Source: Marinicella sediminis
GTDB taxonomy: Bacteria > Pseudomonadota > Gammaproteobacteria > Xanthomonadales > Marinicellaceae
Length of the DNA stretch: 64,000 nt
Direction of reading: 5' to 3'
Assembly: GCF_002000055.1 (NCBI RefSeq)
Contig: NZ_MVBD01000012.1
Span: 54,651 to 118,650, forward strand
The first letter of the stretch is position 1, and every line of letters starts with the position of its first letter. Positions 56,087-64,000 of this stretch are shown here, in pieces. Both the position numbers and the translations under genes were made by a program. The notes under the pieces were generated by a model. It saw only the letters and a list, made by a program, of their open reading frames with translations, made no database searches and was not told where the DNA came from.

Positions 56087-58479
56087 TGGACCTCAAAGAA
56101 TTGCTAACAAAGCTGCGCGCTAAACTCAATAAAGCTGTTGATGAATCCGCTGAAGACGGCACCGGCGCACCCCAAAAAGCCAGGAAGCTGGTCAAATTTG
56201 AAGATGAAATGCAGTGGACCTCTGCCTTTCTGGTGGCTTTTGCCTGCAGCTTATTCTTTGCATACATATTCAAAAACAACTGGGAATCATCTCGCACCCT
56301 CAGTAAACTCGAAAATCAGAGTCAGGCCCTGGTAGAAAGCATTCAAGACAGCATGCAAAAAACCCGGCAACTGGCTGCCAGCATCATCGTTGAAAACCCC
56401 AATTCAGACGACATCGAAAACATCATCAAAACTCAAATACCTCAGGCATTGAGGGTGACCCGGGTGGTTGAACCCGTGGACACAATTGAGCCTGACCCGG
56501 TTTTTCCCGGTATCAACTTTGCCACTCTGGACATGTTGAAAAAGACCAGCGAATCACAAACCGAACAATTGCCAGAAATTCACCTGTATGGACAAAAAAA
56601 CCAATACCTGAATTACGTCTACATCCAGAAACCAGAGACGTCGTATGTGGTGGTCTCTTATCCGGTAGATATGATCATCAAAGAACAACGCATGCAATTC
56701 AGCAAAAGTGAAATGTCGCTCATCCAAAAAGCTGGCTCACGCAGTTCTGTGACTTTGCAAAGGTGGGGCTTGGTTGATCAAAACCTGGACCGCCTGGATG
56801 CGCAAATCAAAATCCCTGATTCACACTTCTATGTCAATTATACGGTGCAGAAATCTTTCAGTGGCTTATTCAGCCTGTCACTGACCGGTAGCATCATTGC
56901 TTTGTTGTCCTCCCTGTTATTGGCAGCGGCCACCTTTTTGAAACGTCAAAAACGGCTGGAAGAACTGGAAGTCATCAAAGCCAGTCAGGTTCAGGAAGCC
57001 GTTTATGTGCCCGCCAGCAAAATCGGCAAAGGCAAGGACCTGGGGGGCGATTCCGGAAAACCCAAGCAACTGGGTCAGGAAGATGTGACTGGCAAAGTAA
57101 AACTGAAACTGCCAGACAAATCGATCTTCAAGGCATATGACATCCGTGGCATCGTAGATGAAACACTGACATCTGATGCGGTATATCAGATCGGCCAGGC
57201 CATTGGCACAGAAAACATCAATCGCGGCCGGCAGAGCATCGTGGTGGCCAGGGACGGTCGACTGTCAGGACCAACCTTGTTGAAATCACTCATCAACGGC
57301 TTGCAAAGCACTGGTTGTGACGTGATCAATATTGGTGCCGTGCCCACTGGTGTTCTGTATTTTTCAACTCATCATCTGGAAACCGGTTCAGGCGTGATGT
57401 TGACAGGCAGCCACAATCCGGCCAATTACAATGGCTTGAAAATCATGCTGGATGGTGAAACACTGGCAGGCAAGCTGATCAGCAATCTGTATGACATGAT
57501 TGCATCAGGCAACCTGATCTCAGGAGAGGGCAGTGTTCAGGAACTGGACATCGCCGACGATTACATTGATTACATCAGTTCAGAAATTCAATTGGAAAAC
57601 GAGCCCACTGTGGTGGTGGACTGTGGCAATGGTATCCCAGGCGAACTGGCTCCTGAGTTACTGGAAGAAATTGGCTGTGAAGTGATCCCATTGCATTGCG
57701 AAGTGGATGGCAATTTCCCCAATCACCACCCTGATCCCAGCGTTCCGGAAAACCTGCAGGACCTGATGGCCACCCTCAAATCCGTTGATGCTGATATAGG
57801 AATTGCCTTTGATGGTGATGGTGACCGCCTTGGCGTGGTTACCAAATCCGGTGAAATCATCAACCCGGATCGGCTGTTGATGCTGTTTGCCAAAGATGTG
57901 CTGAGCCGACAACCAGGATCGAGCATCATTTTTGATGTGAAATGTACCGGCCATTTACCCAAATCCATCGTTAAATATGGCGGCATGCCTATCATGTGGA
58001 AGACCGGCCATTCTTTCATGAAGGCCAAACTCAAGGAAACCAATGCTGCGCTGGCTGGTGAAATGAGTGGTCATTTCTTTTTCAATGAACGTTGGTTTGG
58101 CTTTGATGATGGACTTTATGCGGCAGCCAGATTGCTGGAAATACTGGACCAGGAAGAACAAACTCCGGAAGAAGTGTTTGCTGAACTGCCTAACAGTGTT
58201 AACACACCAGAGCTGAAGGTTCACATGAAAGAAGGCGAGCACTATATGTTCATGGATGAATTCATCAGTCGTGCTGAATTTCCAGATGCCAAAATCACCA
58301 CAATCGACGGCATCCGTGCAGATTTCGCCAAAGGCTGGGGATTGGTCCGGTGTTCGAATACCACACCTTGTTTGGTGATCAGGTTTGACGCCGATGATGA
58401 AGAAACCCTGGAAAAAATCAAAGCAGAATTTCGCACCCAGTTACTCTCTGTCAGTGATAACCTGGAATTACCATTCTGA
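56086..58479 (+). CDS. algC: Membrane-anchored phosphomannomutase/phosphoglucomutase
   Basis: 797 residues, about 340 longer than the soluble enzyme. The start is the ATG at 56086, with CAGGAG 8-13 bases upstream, sharing the A of the dut stop. N-terminal part: cytosolic 40 residues, helix 1 (WTSAFLVAFACSLFFAYIF, about 44-62), a periplasmic domain, helix 2 (LTGSIIALLSSLLLAAATFL, about 270-290), then a linker and the catalytic region from about 345 (SIFKAYDIRGIVDETL). Catalytic phosphoserine VMLTGSHNPANYNG, metal loop DGDGDRLG and sugar loop GEMSGHFFFNE are intact. Makes mannose-1-P or glucose-1-P for LPS and exopolysaccharide. The long form is known beside dut in Pseudomonas and Xanthomonas relatives; the periplasmic part may sense envelope state. 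Confidence 0.93.
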   Translation: MDLKELLTKLRAKLNKAVDESAEDGTGAPQKARKLVKFEDEMQWTSAFLVAFACSLFFAYIFKNNWESSRTLSKLENQSQALVESIQDSMQKTRQLAASIIVENPNSDDIENIIKTQIPQALRVTRVVEPVDTIEPDPVFPGINFATLDMLKKTSESQTEQLPEIHLYGQKNQYLNYVYIQKPETSYVVVSYPVDMIIKEQRMQFSKSEMSLIQKAGSRSSVTLQRWGLVDQNLDRLDAQIKIPDSHFYVNYTVQKSFSGLFSLSLTGSIIALLSSLLLAAATFLKRQKRLEELEVIKASQVQEAVYVPASKIGKGKDLGGDSGKPKQLGQEDVTGKVKLKLPDKSIFKAYDIRGIVDETLTSDAVYQIGQAIGTENINRGRQSIVVARDGRLSGPTLLKSLINGLQSTGCDVINIGAVPTGVLYFSTHHLETGSGVMLTGSHNPANYNGLKIMLDGETLAGKLISNLYDMIASGNLISGEGSVQELDIADDYIDYISSEIQLENEPTVVVDCGNGIPGELAPELLEEIGCEVIPLHCEVDGNFPNHHPDPSVPENLQDLMATLKSVDADIGIAFDGDGDRLGVVTKSGEIINPDRLLMLFAKDVLSRQPGSSIIFDVKCTGHLPKSIVKYGGMPIMWKTGHSFMKAKLKETNAALAGEMSGHFFFNERWFGFDDGLYAAARLLEILDQEEQTPEEVFAELPNSVNTPELKVHMKEGEHYMFMDEFISRAEFPDAKITTIDGIRADFAKGWGLVRCSNTTPCLVIRFDADDEETLEKIKAEFRTQLLSVSDNLELPF

Positions 58480-58932
58480 GACCAGACCTGAGGATAACAA
58501 CCTGACTGTTGGTTCTGATGAATGCAGGGAATGATCCTGGGACTTCATTCACTTTTGTTTCTGACAAAAGTGAATGCCGACTCTACGGTTGGAGGAGTTA
58601 GGGTCTCGTCTGGAACAGAGACCGGGGCCTCGGTGATCATGTCGGGTGATCATGCGCTCGACGCTCTGATTCGCTATCGCTCACGGCTTATCGATCATCC
58701 CATTATGGCTTCTTGACTTCGTCAAGCCGCCATATCTGCATGACCTGCCTAACCGATTCGGCGGGTCGAGCTGATCATCAGCTCTCCCTGGCCTGATGAT
58801 CGACAGTCATTGTGGTGATGAACACGGTGATGATCCCACCCGACGCCGGGTGGCATCCCCGGCATATTGCCGCTCAATGTCGCACCACCAAAAAACCTTC
58901 AGGGCCTTTCAGCAATCTTGCTTTGACAACAG
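58480..58932. other. Gene-free, hairpin-rich gap
   Basis: The 453 bases between algC (plus) and the PH-domain gene (minus) hold no convincing gene. They contain at least five inverted repeats: ATTCACTTTTGT/ACAAAAGTGAAT (58547-58575, 12-bp stem, 5-base loop), GGTCTC/GAGACC (58602-58623), CTTGAC/GTCAAG (58712-58726), GAGCTGA/TCAGCTC (58768-58784) and CCACCCG/CGGGTGG (58836-58853), plus a repeated TGATCATG (58637 area and 58650 area). None has a T-run. The first may act as a terminator for algC; the rest could be a structured RNA or a repetitive intergenic element. Confidence 0.6.
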
Positions 58933-60423
58933 CTACCAGATAAATTTCACCTGACTGACTTGTTCCGTCAGTTGTTGAACCAGGTGACTGACTTTATCCT
59001 GATTTAAATAATGCACATTGATGTCTTGAGTCACAGGGTTTGACCCGGCGGTATCCACGGTCAGCCTGGCCATACCATTGCGGCGATCAAACGGAGTTTG
59101 CAAGTATGAAACGTTCTGGATTTTTCCAATCCTCACCACACTGAGTCTGCGGAAAAACACACCCTGACGACAGGCTATCAGCTCATCCGTAACTGCGTAT
59201 GCTGCATGTCTGATATAGGCTTGTGCATATGCGTAGGCCGGTGGTATCAGCAACAACATCAACAACCCCCATCCTTCAAAGAAATAAATCAATGGAGCCA
59301 TGATCAAGAGAATGAAAAACAATCCTTTTTTGAATACCCGCTTCCATGCCCGGGATTCCAGCGGCTGCCAATCAGTGCGCAGTAAATCGACTTCAGGCTG
59401 TATCTGTTTGATCAGCTCAAAACCGTCTGGTTCACTGACCAATGGAGCCAACCAGGACATGGTGATACCACTTTGTTCTGTAACCCCACCCGCCGTTTCC
59501 ATTTTGATGCTTACTTTTTTGAATAACCGATGTAAGGGTGAATGCTTCAGTTTAATCAATTGGATTCGCCTGACGGGTATATTGGCAGTTAATCGGGTCA
59601 GCAACCCCATGTCAGCATGCAGGTTATTATCCGGGTGACTCAGGGTAAACCCATGCAATTTAAGAAATGCCATGGCTATGGATGACAGCCAGATGGTCAC
59701 CAGCATCAGTAAAGCAAAAGCCGACGAATAGACCAGCCATTCGGAAACAGCCCACTGTTCGACATGTAAATCACCGGCAAATCCACTGATCATGCCAACA
59801 AAACGATCACGGTAATAATCATTCTGTGACAGCACCGAACCCACAATACCGATCGGCACCAAAGCTTTGTGAGAAATGAATCCATATGTGGCCACATCTT
59901 TGTGGCTCATTTGATAAAGTGCCGGATGTTCAACGGCTTCTGATGCAACTTCCACCACATCACTTTCGACCAATGCTGGTTTCGCACGCTGTTTGATGAT
60001 ATTTTGAATATGGGCCACCTGATCCTGACTGATGACCCTGATCACCGCTTCAGGCTTTGCCCCGGAAGCCGATTCGACCTGTAAAGTGGCCACCCCAAAA
60101 AGCCGGTGAAGAACATTTTTTTCAACATTCAGATTTTGAATACGTTCATAAGGAACCTGGCGCAGAGATTTGAACAGAATCCCTTCTTTGACCACCAGGC
60201 GGTCCTCCTCCAGCCAGTAATGATAGAACCAGAATTGCACAATGGTCATCACCGACGCCAAAGCCGCAACACCAATGATGATCCAATCCTGCTTGTCACC
60301 GCTGGTGCCAATGATTCCCAGCAACAATGGAAACACCATTTTTTTAATGGCCTCGATGAACAGAAACAGAGGGGAACTGTTGTGCAGTCGGTGACCCGCC
60401 GTTTGCAGTTCCTGTTGACTCAT
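58933..60423 (-). CDS. YdbT-like membrane protein with PH domains
   Basis: 496 residues. Several membrane helix pairs (about 27-60, 225-260, 375-410) separate three bacterial PH domains (DUF304/bPH_2): for example YHYWLEEDRLVVKEGILFKSLRQVPYERIQNLNVE, LSHPDNNLHADMGLLTRLTANIPVRRIQLIKLKHSPLHRLF and ELIACRQGVFFRRLSVVRIGKIQNVSYLQTPFDRR. These match the YdbT family, usually paired with YdbS as here (4-bp overlap). Role in the envelope is not established. Confidence 0.88.
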   Translation of the reverse strand: MSQQELQTAGHRLHNSSPLFLFIEAIKKMVFPLLLGIIGTSGDKQDWIIIGVAALASVMTIVQFWFYHYWLEEDRLVVKEGILFKSLRQVPYERIQNLNVEKNVLHRLFGVATLQVESASGAKPEAVIRVISQDQVAHIQNIIKQRAKPALVESDVVEVASEAVEHPALYQMSHKDVATYGFISHKALVPIGIVGSVLSQNDYYRDRFVGMISGFAGDLHVEQWAVSEWLVYSSAFALLMLVTIWLSSIAMAFLKLHGFTLSHPDNNLHADMGLLTRLTANIPVRRIQLIKLKHSPLHRLFKKVSIKMETAGGVTEQSGITMSWLAPLVSEPDGFELIKQIQPEVDLLRTDWQPLESRAWKRVFKKGLFFILLIMAPLIYFFEGWGLLMLLLIPPAYAYAQAYIRHAAYAVTDELIACRQGVFFRRLSVVRIGKIQNVSYLQTPFDRRNGMARLTVDTAGSNPVTQDINVHYLNQDKVSHLVQQLTEQVSQVKFIW

Positions 60424-60899
60424 ACCGTGTCGTCCATCTGTGCCGTATTGATCAGGGCCTTGCGCAATGCCACCGCATCATCGTGTTTCAGGCCCGGCAG
60501 TGTCACTGACGCATTTCGGGTACCTGCTGTGTGAACCACCAATTGACTCAGTCCAAAACGTCGTTCCAGAGGACCGGTGGTGATGTCTATGTGTTGAACC
60601 CGGTTTCGGGGCACCAGGTGTTGCTGTTGCCAGAACAGTCCCCGATGAATCCGCAGGCCTGTTGGCTGTAAGGCATAACCATAGACCCTGAACCAGTGTT
60701 TGGTATACCACCACATCAGGATGAAAAACAGCAGCCAGGTCAACACATATGTGAGTATTCGGTACAACCAGCCAAAATCAATGATGGCACTGATAAGGAT
60801 GGTCGGCCCAACCGCAATCAACATGACCACAATGGCCCAGGTGATGCGGGTAATTTTGAGGTAGCCTGATTGCAGTTGGGTTAACTCGTTAGTTTGCAT
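60420..60899 (-). CDS. YdbS-like PH-domain membrane protein
   Basis: 159 residues from the ATG at 60899 (MQTNELTQLQSGYLKITRI); the frame extends 10 residues further. Two membrane helices (IVVMLIAVGPTILISAII and LTYVLTWLLFFILMWWY) followed by one bacterial PH domain (LRIHRGLFWQQQHLVPRNRVQHIDITTGPLERRFGLSQLVVHTAG). This is the standard small partner of YdbT. The operon also holds an SPFH gene upstream. Confidence 0.88.
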   Translation of the reverse strand: MQTNELTQLQSGYLKITRITWAIVVMLIAVGPTILISAIIDFGWLYRILTYVLTWLLFFILMWWYTKHWFRVYGYALQPTGLRIHRGLFWQQQHLVPRNRVQHIDITTGPLERRFGLSQLVVHTAGTRNASVTLPGLKHDDAVALRKALINTAQMDDTV

Positions 60900-60949
60900 A
60901 ATGTCCGGAAGTAAAACAGGCCTGATCATTCAGACCCGTTGGGGTAAAA

Positions 60950-61843
60950 TCACTGATCTTTATCTGACAAATGCATCAGTGGTAAAGGATTGGGTGAGTC
61001 ACCATCCATAAAATAAATTTTTGAAGCTGGATCCTTGGAAATGCTTTTCAGCGCTTCAAGCGCCTGTAACTTCACATAATTCGGATTGGATCCGATGGCG
61101 GTGTTGATTTTTCGAATTTCATAGGCCTGTGCATCAGCCAACAAACGTCGCTTTTTGGCCTCTTCTTCTGCCGCTTGTCGCTGCGCTTCAGCAGCTGCAA
61201 TCAACTGTTGCTGTTCGGTTTTGTATCGCTCTAACTCAGCTTTTTGCTTTTCCACTTCCTGTTCGCGCTCTTTCTTGGCTTCAATGGCTTTGGTAATGAA
61301 CGGTGGCAATGAAATGTCACGAATGAGCACTGCTGACACATTGATCCCTTTGGGTTCCAGGTACTCTGAAAGCCCTGAGGTCAGGTCAGCCTGTAATCGT
61401 TCCTGGGTTTCTTCCAGAAAAAAATCTTCTGCCCGCTTGATTGATTTACCTTGTTCTCTGAGCAAGGATCTTAATTTTGGCACCAATTGGACCGTGATCA
61501 TGCTGTCAATGTTACCAGTATCCTGTAAAATTTTACTGGCCATATCACCGTTCAGGCGATATTGAACCGAGACATCAATTTTGGTTTGTAATTGATCCTG
61601 AGAAGGCACATGTGCCGTTTCCTTATGGGTTTTTTCGCGCACATCAAACTCATGGAACTTCAACAATGGATTGACTGGAATATTCAAGCCCTCCTTGTAG
61701 GTATCCTGCTGTACTTCACCAAATAATGTGGCCACAGCCACATGACCGGCTGGCACACTGACCCAAAATCTGGATCCAATCAGGAATAACAATAGGATGA
61801 ATAACAAGGGGATAAACTTAACAATGGATATTTTATCTGACAT
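60950..61843 (-). CDS. SPFH/prohibitin-family membrane protein
   Basis: 297 residues. One N-terminal membrane helix (IPLLFILLLFLIGSRFWVSV, about 11-30), then an SPFH/band 7 domain (about 33-195: VPAGHVAVATLFGEVQQDTYKEGLNIPVNPL) and a long coiled coil rich in Glu, Lys and Gln (AIEAKKEREQEVEKQKAELERYK, about 198-240). Such proteins form oligomeric membrane assemblies that organise microdomains or control FtsH-type proteases (HflC/HflK are relatives). It sits ahead of ydbS and ydbT with a 50-base gap, so the three may work together. Confidence 0.9.
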   Translation of the reverse strand: MSDKISIVKFIPLLFILLLFLIGSRFWVSVPAGHVAVATLFGEVQQDTYKEGLNIPVNPLLKFHEFDVREKTHKETAHVPSQDQLQTKIDVSVQYRLNGDMASKILQDTGNIDSMITVQLVPKLRSLLREQGKSIKRAEDFFLEETQERLQADLTSGLSEYLEPKGINVSAVLIRDISLPPFITKAIEAKKEREQEVEKQKAELERYKTEQQQLIAAAEAQRQAAEEEAKKRRLLADAQAYEIRKINTAIGSNPNYVKLQALEALKSISKDPASKIYFMDGDSPNPLPLMHLSDKDQ

Positions 61844-62125
61844 AACGCAAATCTCTCTATAAAGTTGAATATTCTAACAAGCATCGGTTTTTTTGTCTCA
61901 TGTAATAGGTCATTACCATCGAACAAATCATGATTCAATTCACAAACAAGACATGTCAAATAATGTCACAATAATGTACACAACAGAACAGTATGATTGA
62001 TGCCTGGTAACAAAGTGATCCATAATGCAATTGTTATTGCATTTCTGGTAACTTGTTATCATTTTTTGACATAGATATGCTAAATTGTTGCCAATATTTT
62101 ATTATCTGAACATTGGGGATTGAGT
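61844..62125. other. AT-rich divergent promoter region
   Basis: 282 bases between the SPFH gene and the DUF11 gene. It is AT-rich and holds a perfect TTGACA (62066-62071, plus) but no -10 at the right distance. No gene seen. Confidence 0.4.
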
Positions 62126-64000
62126 GTGAATAAGATGATTTTGTTAGTAACTGGCATGTTTTGGTTCTTAGCCAGTTCGACTGCGATGTCTCAGACATCT
62201 GAAACAGGTGATTTTTGTGTTCGGGACTACCGCTCTGGAGCAGGTTGTACCGCAAATGATGTGCGTATTGAAGCCCTAACGGTTCAAAACCTTGTAGAAG
62301 ACTGTAATACTGGAGTGATTGGTGAAACTGAAGTTCAGTTTAATGCCCTGGTCTCTGCTGATGGCTCACCTGACCGCTATGACATCGGTCTTTTTCTGGC
62401 CACAGACGGCGGGAGTGCTCGTGATGGCAATTCCTGTCTACACACCTTCCTTGCTGGGATGCAAACAGACAATCCAATTTATGGAGACATCAACAATGAT
62501 TCGATTCTTGATATTGACAACGGTCCCTGGTGGAATGGCGGGACTGACCTTGACTCCTGCGGTGACATTGAGTCCAACACCCAGGTATTTAGTTCACTGC
62601 CAACCACCCGCTTTTCTTGTAATGACAGTAATCTGGATGGCAGTGTAGATGTGAGTGTCTGTACCAGCTGGGACAATAACACAAACACCACTTGCAACGG
62701 CTTGAATGATGCGTTCCCGGGAACAAATTCAAAATGCAGTTGTGACATCGTTGAACTCGGCATCGCACCTACTTACACCCTGCTGGATAAAATCGCTGTC
62801 ACCCCCATAGTGGAAAGCGGTACAGCTGCCACATTCACCATCACTGCCACCAACACCGGTATTGAGGACCTGCTTAATGTGACGCTTACTGATCCACAAT
62901 GTGACACCCTCATCGGACCTGCTGGAGACAACCCGAATACGGGAGAACTGGAAGTTGGAGAAACCTGGGAATGGAGCTGTACAGTTAATAATGTAACTGC
63001 TGGATTCACCAACACTGCTACCCTTACCGGCGTGTCAGAAATCAGTGGCAACAACGAAAACCAGGTAGCCACAGCAGCTGTTCAAGTAGCCGATCTTTCC
63101 ACTGTAAAAGTGCTGACCAGTAACGCCGATGAAGACGCTTCAAGTTCAGTTTCTTTGTTTGATACGCTGACTTACACCATTACTGTATCCAACACAGGAG
63201 AGGTAACACTCAACAACGTAACCGTGTCTGATCCGATGATCACCCCCAACAGCACCAGCTGTGCCACAGTAGCACCCGGTGGCACCTGTGTGTTGGTGGG
63301 AACATATCAAGTCACTGCCGGTGATGTCAGCACAGGGTCAATAACCAACACTGCTACAGGTGATTCTGATCAAACCGGCCCGGATACAGATTCCATTGTT
63401 GTCGTGGTGCCATCACCTGAACTGACGGTAACTAAAACCGCCGTACTGACCACTGACAATGGTGGTCTTGGCGTCGCCGATGCCGGTGATGTGATCACCT
63501 TCTCAGTCACTGTGCAGAACACCGGCAATGTCATATTGGATAATTTGGTGGTTACCGACCCCATGGGCGGAGGTACACTGACCTGCACCCCGACCACACT
63601 AAATCCGACTGATGTAGCAACCTGTACCAGTTATACCTACACCGTGACCCAGACTGACATTGACAACGGTACTGGCATCACCAATACAGCAACCGCCATT
63701 GCAGATGACCCGGATAACAACCCAGTCACTGGTGATGACTCAACCATAACCATGGTGACCGCAGCCAATCCACTATTGAGCACCGCCAAAGTGTTGTTTA
63801 ATAATGCCGATGAAGATGGCTCAGGTACCATCAGCCTCAATGACACCCTGACCTACACCGTCACCGTGACCAACACCGGTAATGTGACTTTGAATAACGT
63901 CACCGTCACCGACACCCTGATCACCCCCAACAGCACCAGCTGTGCCAGTGTGGCACCCACCGGAACCTGCATCCTGGTGGGCACCTATGTGGTCACCCAG
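62126..64000 (+). CDS. Large exported DUF11-repeat protein, 5' part
   Basis: The frame is open from a GTG at 62126 (GGGG 8-11 bases upstream) to the right edge, 625 codons, with no stop; ATG at 62135 is an alternative. Signal peptide: KMILLVTGMFWFLASSTAMSQ. Residues about 25-215 are Cys-rich (11 or more Cys) and unlike anything I recognise, with acidic Asn/Asp runs. From about 220 follow DUF11 (conserved-repeat) domains: AVTPIVESGTAATFTITATNTG, VSLFDTLTYTITVSNTGEVTLNNVTVSD, VADAGDVITFSVTVQNTGNV and ISLNDTLTYTVTVTNTGNV. Two alternate repeat types recur with a period of about 681 bases. Surface or adhesin-like; C-terminus unseen. Confidence 0.85.
   Translation, partial: MNKMILLVTGMFWFLASSTAMSQTSETGDFCVRDYRSGAGCTANDVRIEALTVQNLVEDCNTGVIGETEVQFNALVSADGSPDRYDIGLFLATDGGSARDGNSCLHTFLAGMQTDNPIYGDINNDSILDIDNGPWWNGGTDLDSCGDIESNTQVFSSLPTTRFSCNDSNLDGSVDVSVCTSWDNNTNTTCNGLNDAFPGTNSKCSCDIVELGIAPTYTLLDKIAVTPIVESGTAATFTITATNTGIEDLLNVTLTDPQCDTLIGPAGDNPNTGELEVGETWEWSCTVNNVTAGFTNTATLTGVSEISGNNENQVATAAVQVADLSTVKVLTSNADEDASSSVSLFDTLTYTITVSNTGEVTLNNVTVSDPMITPNSTSCATVAPGGTCVLVGTYQVTAGDVSTGSITNTATGDSDQTGPDTDSIVVVVPSPELTVTKTAVLTTDNGGLGVADAGDVITFSVTVQNTGNVILDNLVVTDPMGGGTLTCTPTTLNPTDVATCTSYTYTVTQTDIDNGTGITNTATAIADDPDNNPVTGDDSTITMVTAANPLLSTAKVLFNNADEDGSGTISLNDTLTYTVTVTNTGNVTLNNVTVTDTLITPNSTSCASVAPTGTCILVGTYVVTQ
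63128..64000 (+). repeat. Alternating DUF11 repeat, 681-base period
   Basis: The 29 bases starting at 63238 recur exactly at 63919, and the flanking sequence is similar over more than 150 bases. The unit is 227 codons, which equals two DUF11 domains. The array runs off the window. Confidence 0.75.

Noticed and set aside
58522..58716. 64-residue reading frame in the algC downstream gap
   Set aside because: Covers the inverted repeats, has no ribosome-binding site and no protein-like pattern.
62066..62071. TTGACA as promoter of the DUF11 gene
   Set aside because: No -10 hexamer at 15-19 bases; left as unassigned in the gap description.
1..64000. tRNA, rRNA, CRISPR, insertion sequences, prophage
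   Set aside because: No cloverleaf, no regularly spaced repeats, no transposase or integrase motifs were found on either strand.

Overview
The window reads as a chromosomal segment of a Gram-negative gammaproteobacterium. It has a dcw division and cell-wall cluster ending in lpxC, a type II secretion system (T2SS), FtsEX, monomeric isocitrate dehydrogenase, a long membrane-anchored AlgC-type phosphomannomutase next to dut, and two secreted proteins ending in an LIFxxGF[E/N] tail. An ECF sigma factor paired with a TPR Ser/Thr kinase, the long AlgC and the absence of murD from the dcw cluster recall Lysobacterales (Xanthomonadales) and the marine genus Marinicella. That placement is inference from gene style, not a database result. 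Genes are dense, with many 4-bp ATGA overlaps. I see no IS element, prophage, CRISPR array, rRNA or tRNA.

Layout. 1-1.1 kb: 5' part of an unrecognised exported protein (minus). 1.2-9.8 kb (minus): one long transcription unit, gspC-gspD-gspE-gspF-ftsE-ftsX-double receiver protein-ung, tying secretion to divisome genes. 9.8-12.5 kb: acyl-CoA dehydrogenase and an aldo/keto reductase. 12.6-16.0 kb (plus): ECF sigma factor overlapping a membrane Ser/Thr kinase with periplasmic TPRs. 16.0-21.1 kb: exported beta-helix protein, ssb, orphan GspH/FimT pseudopilin, IscA-type protein, phasin-like protein, TPR protein. 21.1-37.3 kb (minus): dcw cluster mraZ-rsmH-ftsL-ftsI-murE-murF-mraY-ftsW-murG-murC-ddlB-ftsQ-ftsA-ftsZ, then lpxC after a structured gap. 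37.6-43.2 kb: lipoprotein-like TPR-GGDEF cyclase, icd, secreted metalloprotease-like protein. 43.3-47.8 kb (minus): marR-hutU-hutH-hutG histidine degradation operon. 47.9-54.2 kb (plus): Fur-box-controlled Fur-like protein, trmB, SLC13 transporter, gpmA, dxs. 54.2-58.5 kb: TPR-like protein, radC, dut, membrane-anchored algC. 58.9-61.8 kb (minus): SPFH protein with two bacterial PH-domain membrane proteins. 62.1 kb to the end: 5' part of a large DUF11-repeat exported protein.

How the genes fit together. The dcw genes make and export the lipid II precursor (MurC, MurE, MurF, Ddl, MraY, MurG) and build the septal machine (FtsL, I, W, Q, A, Z); FtsEX, encoded in the T2SS operon, would control septal hydrolases. 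No murD lies between mraY and ftsW, so D-glutamate must enter the stem peptide through a ligase encoded elsewhere, possibly the MurD2/MurL route described in Xanthomonas. The T2SS genes, the orphan pseudopilin and the exported proteins with matching C-terminal tails point to an active export programme.

The strongest candidates for something new are the murD-less dcw cluster, the LIFxxGF tail shared by unrelated exported proteins, the sigma/kinase pair whose sigma lacks the usual acidic region 2.2 segment, the Fur-repressed gene for an atypical Fur-like protein beside a MarR-controlled hut operon, and a GspE without zinc-binding cysteines.
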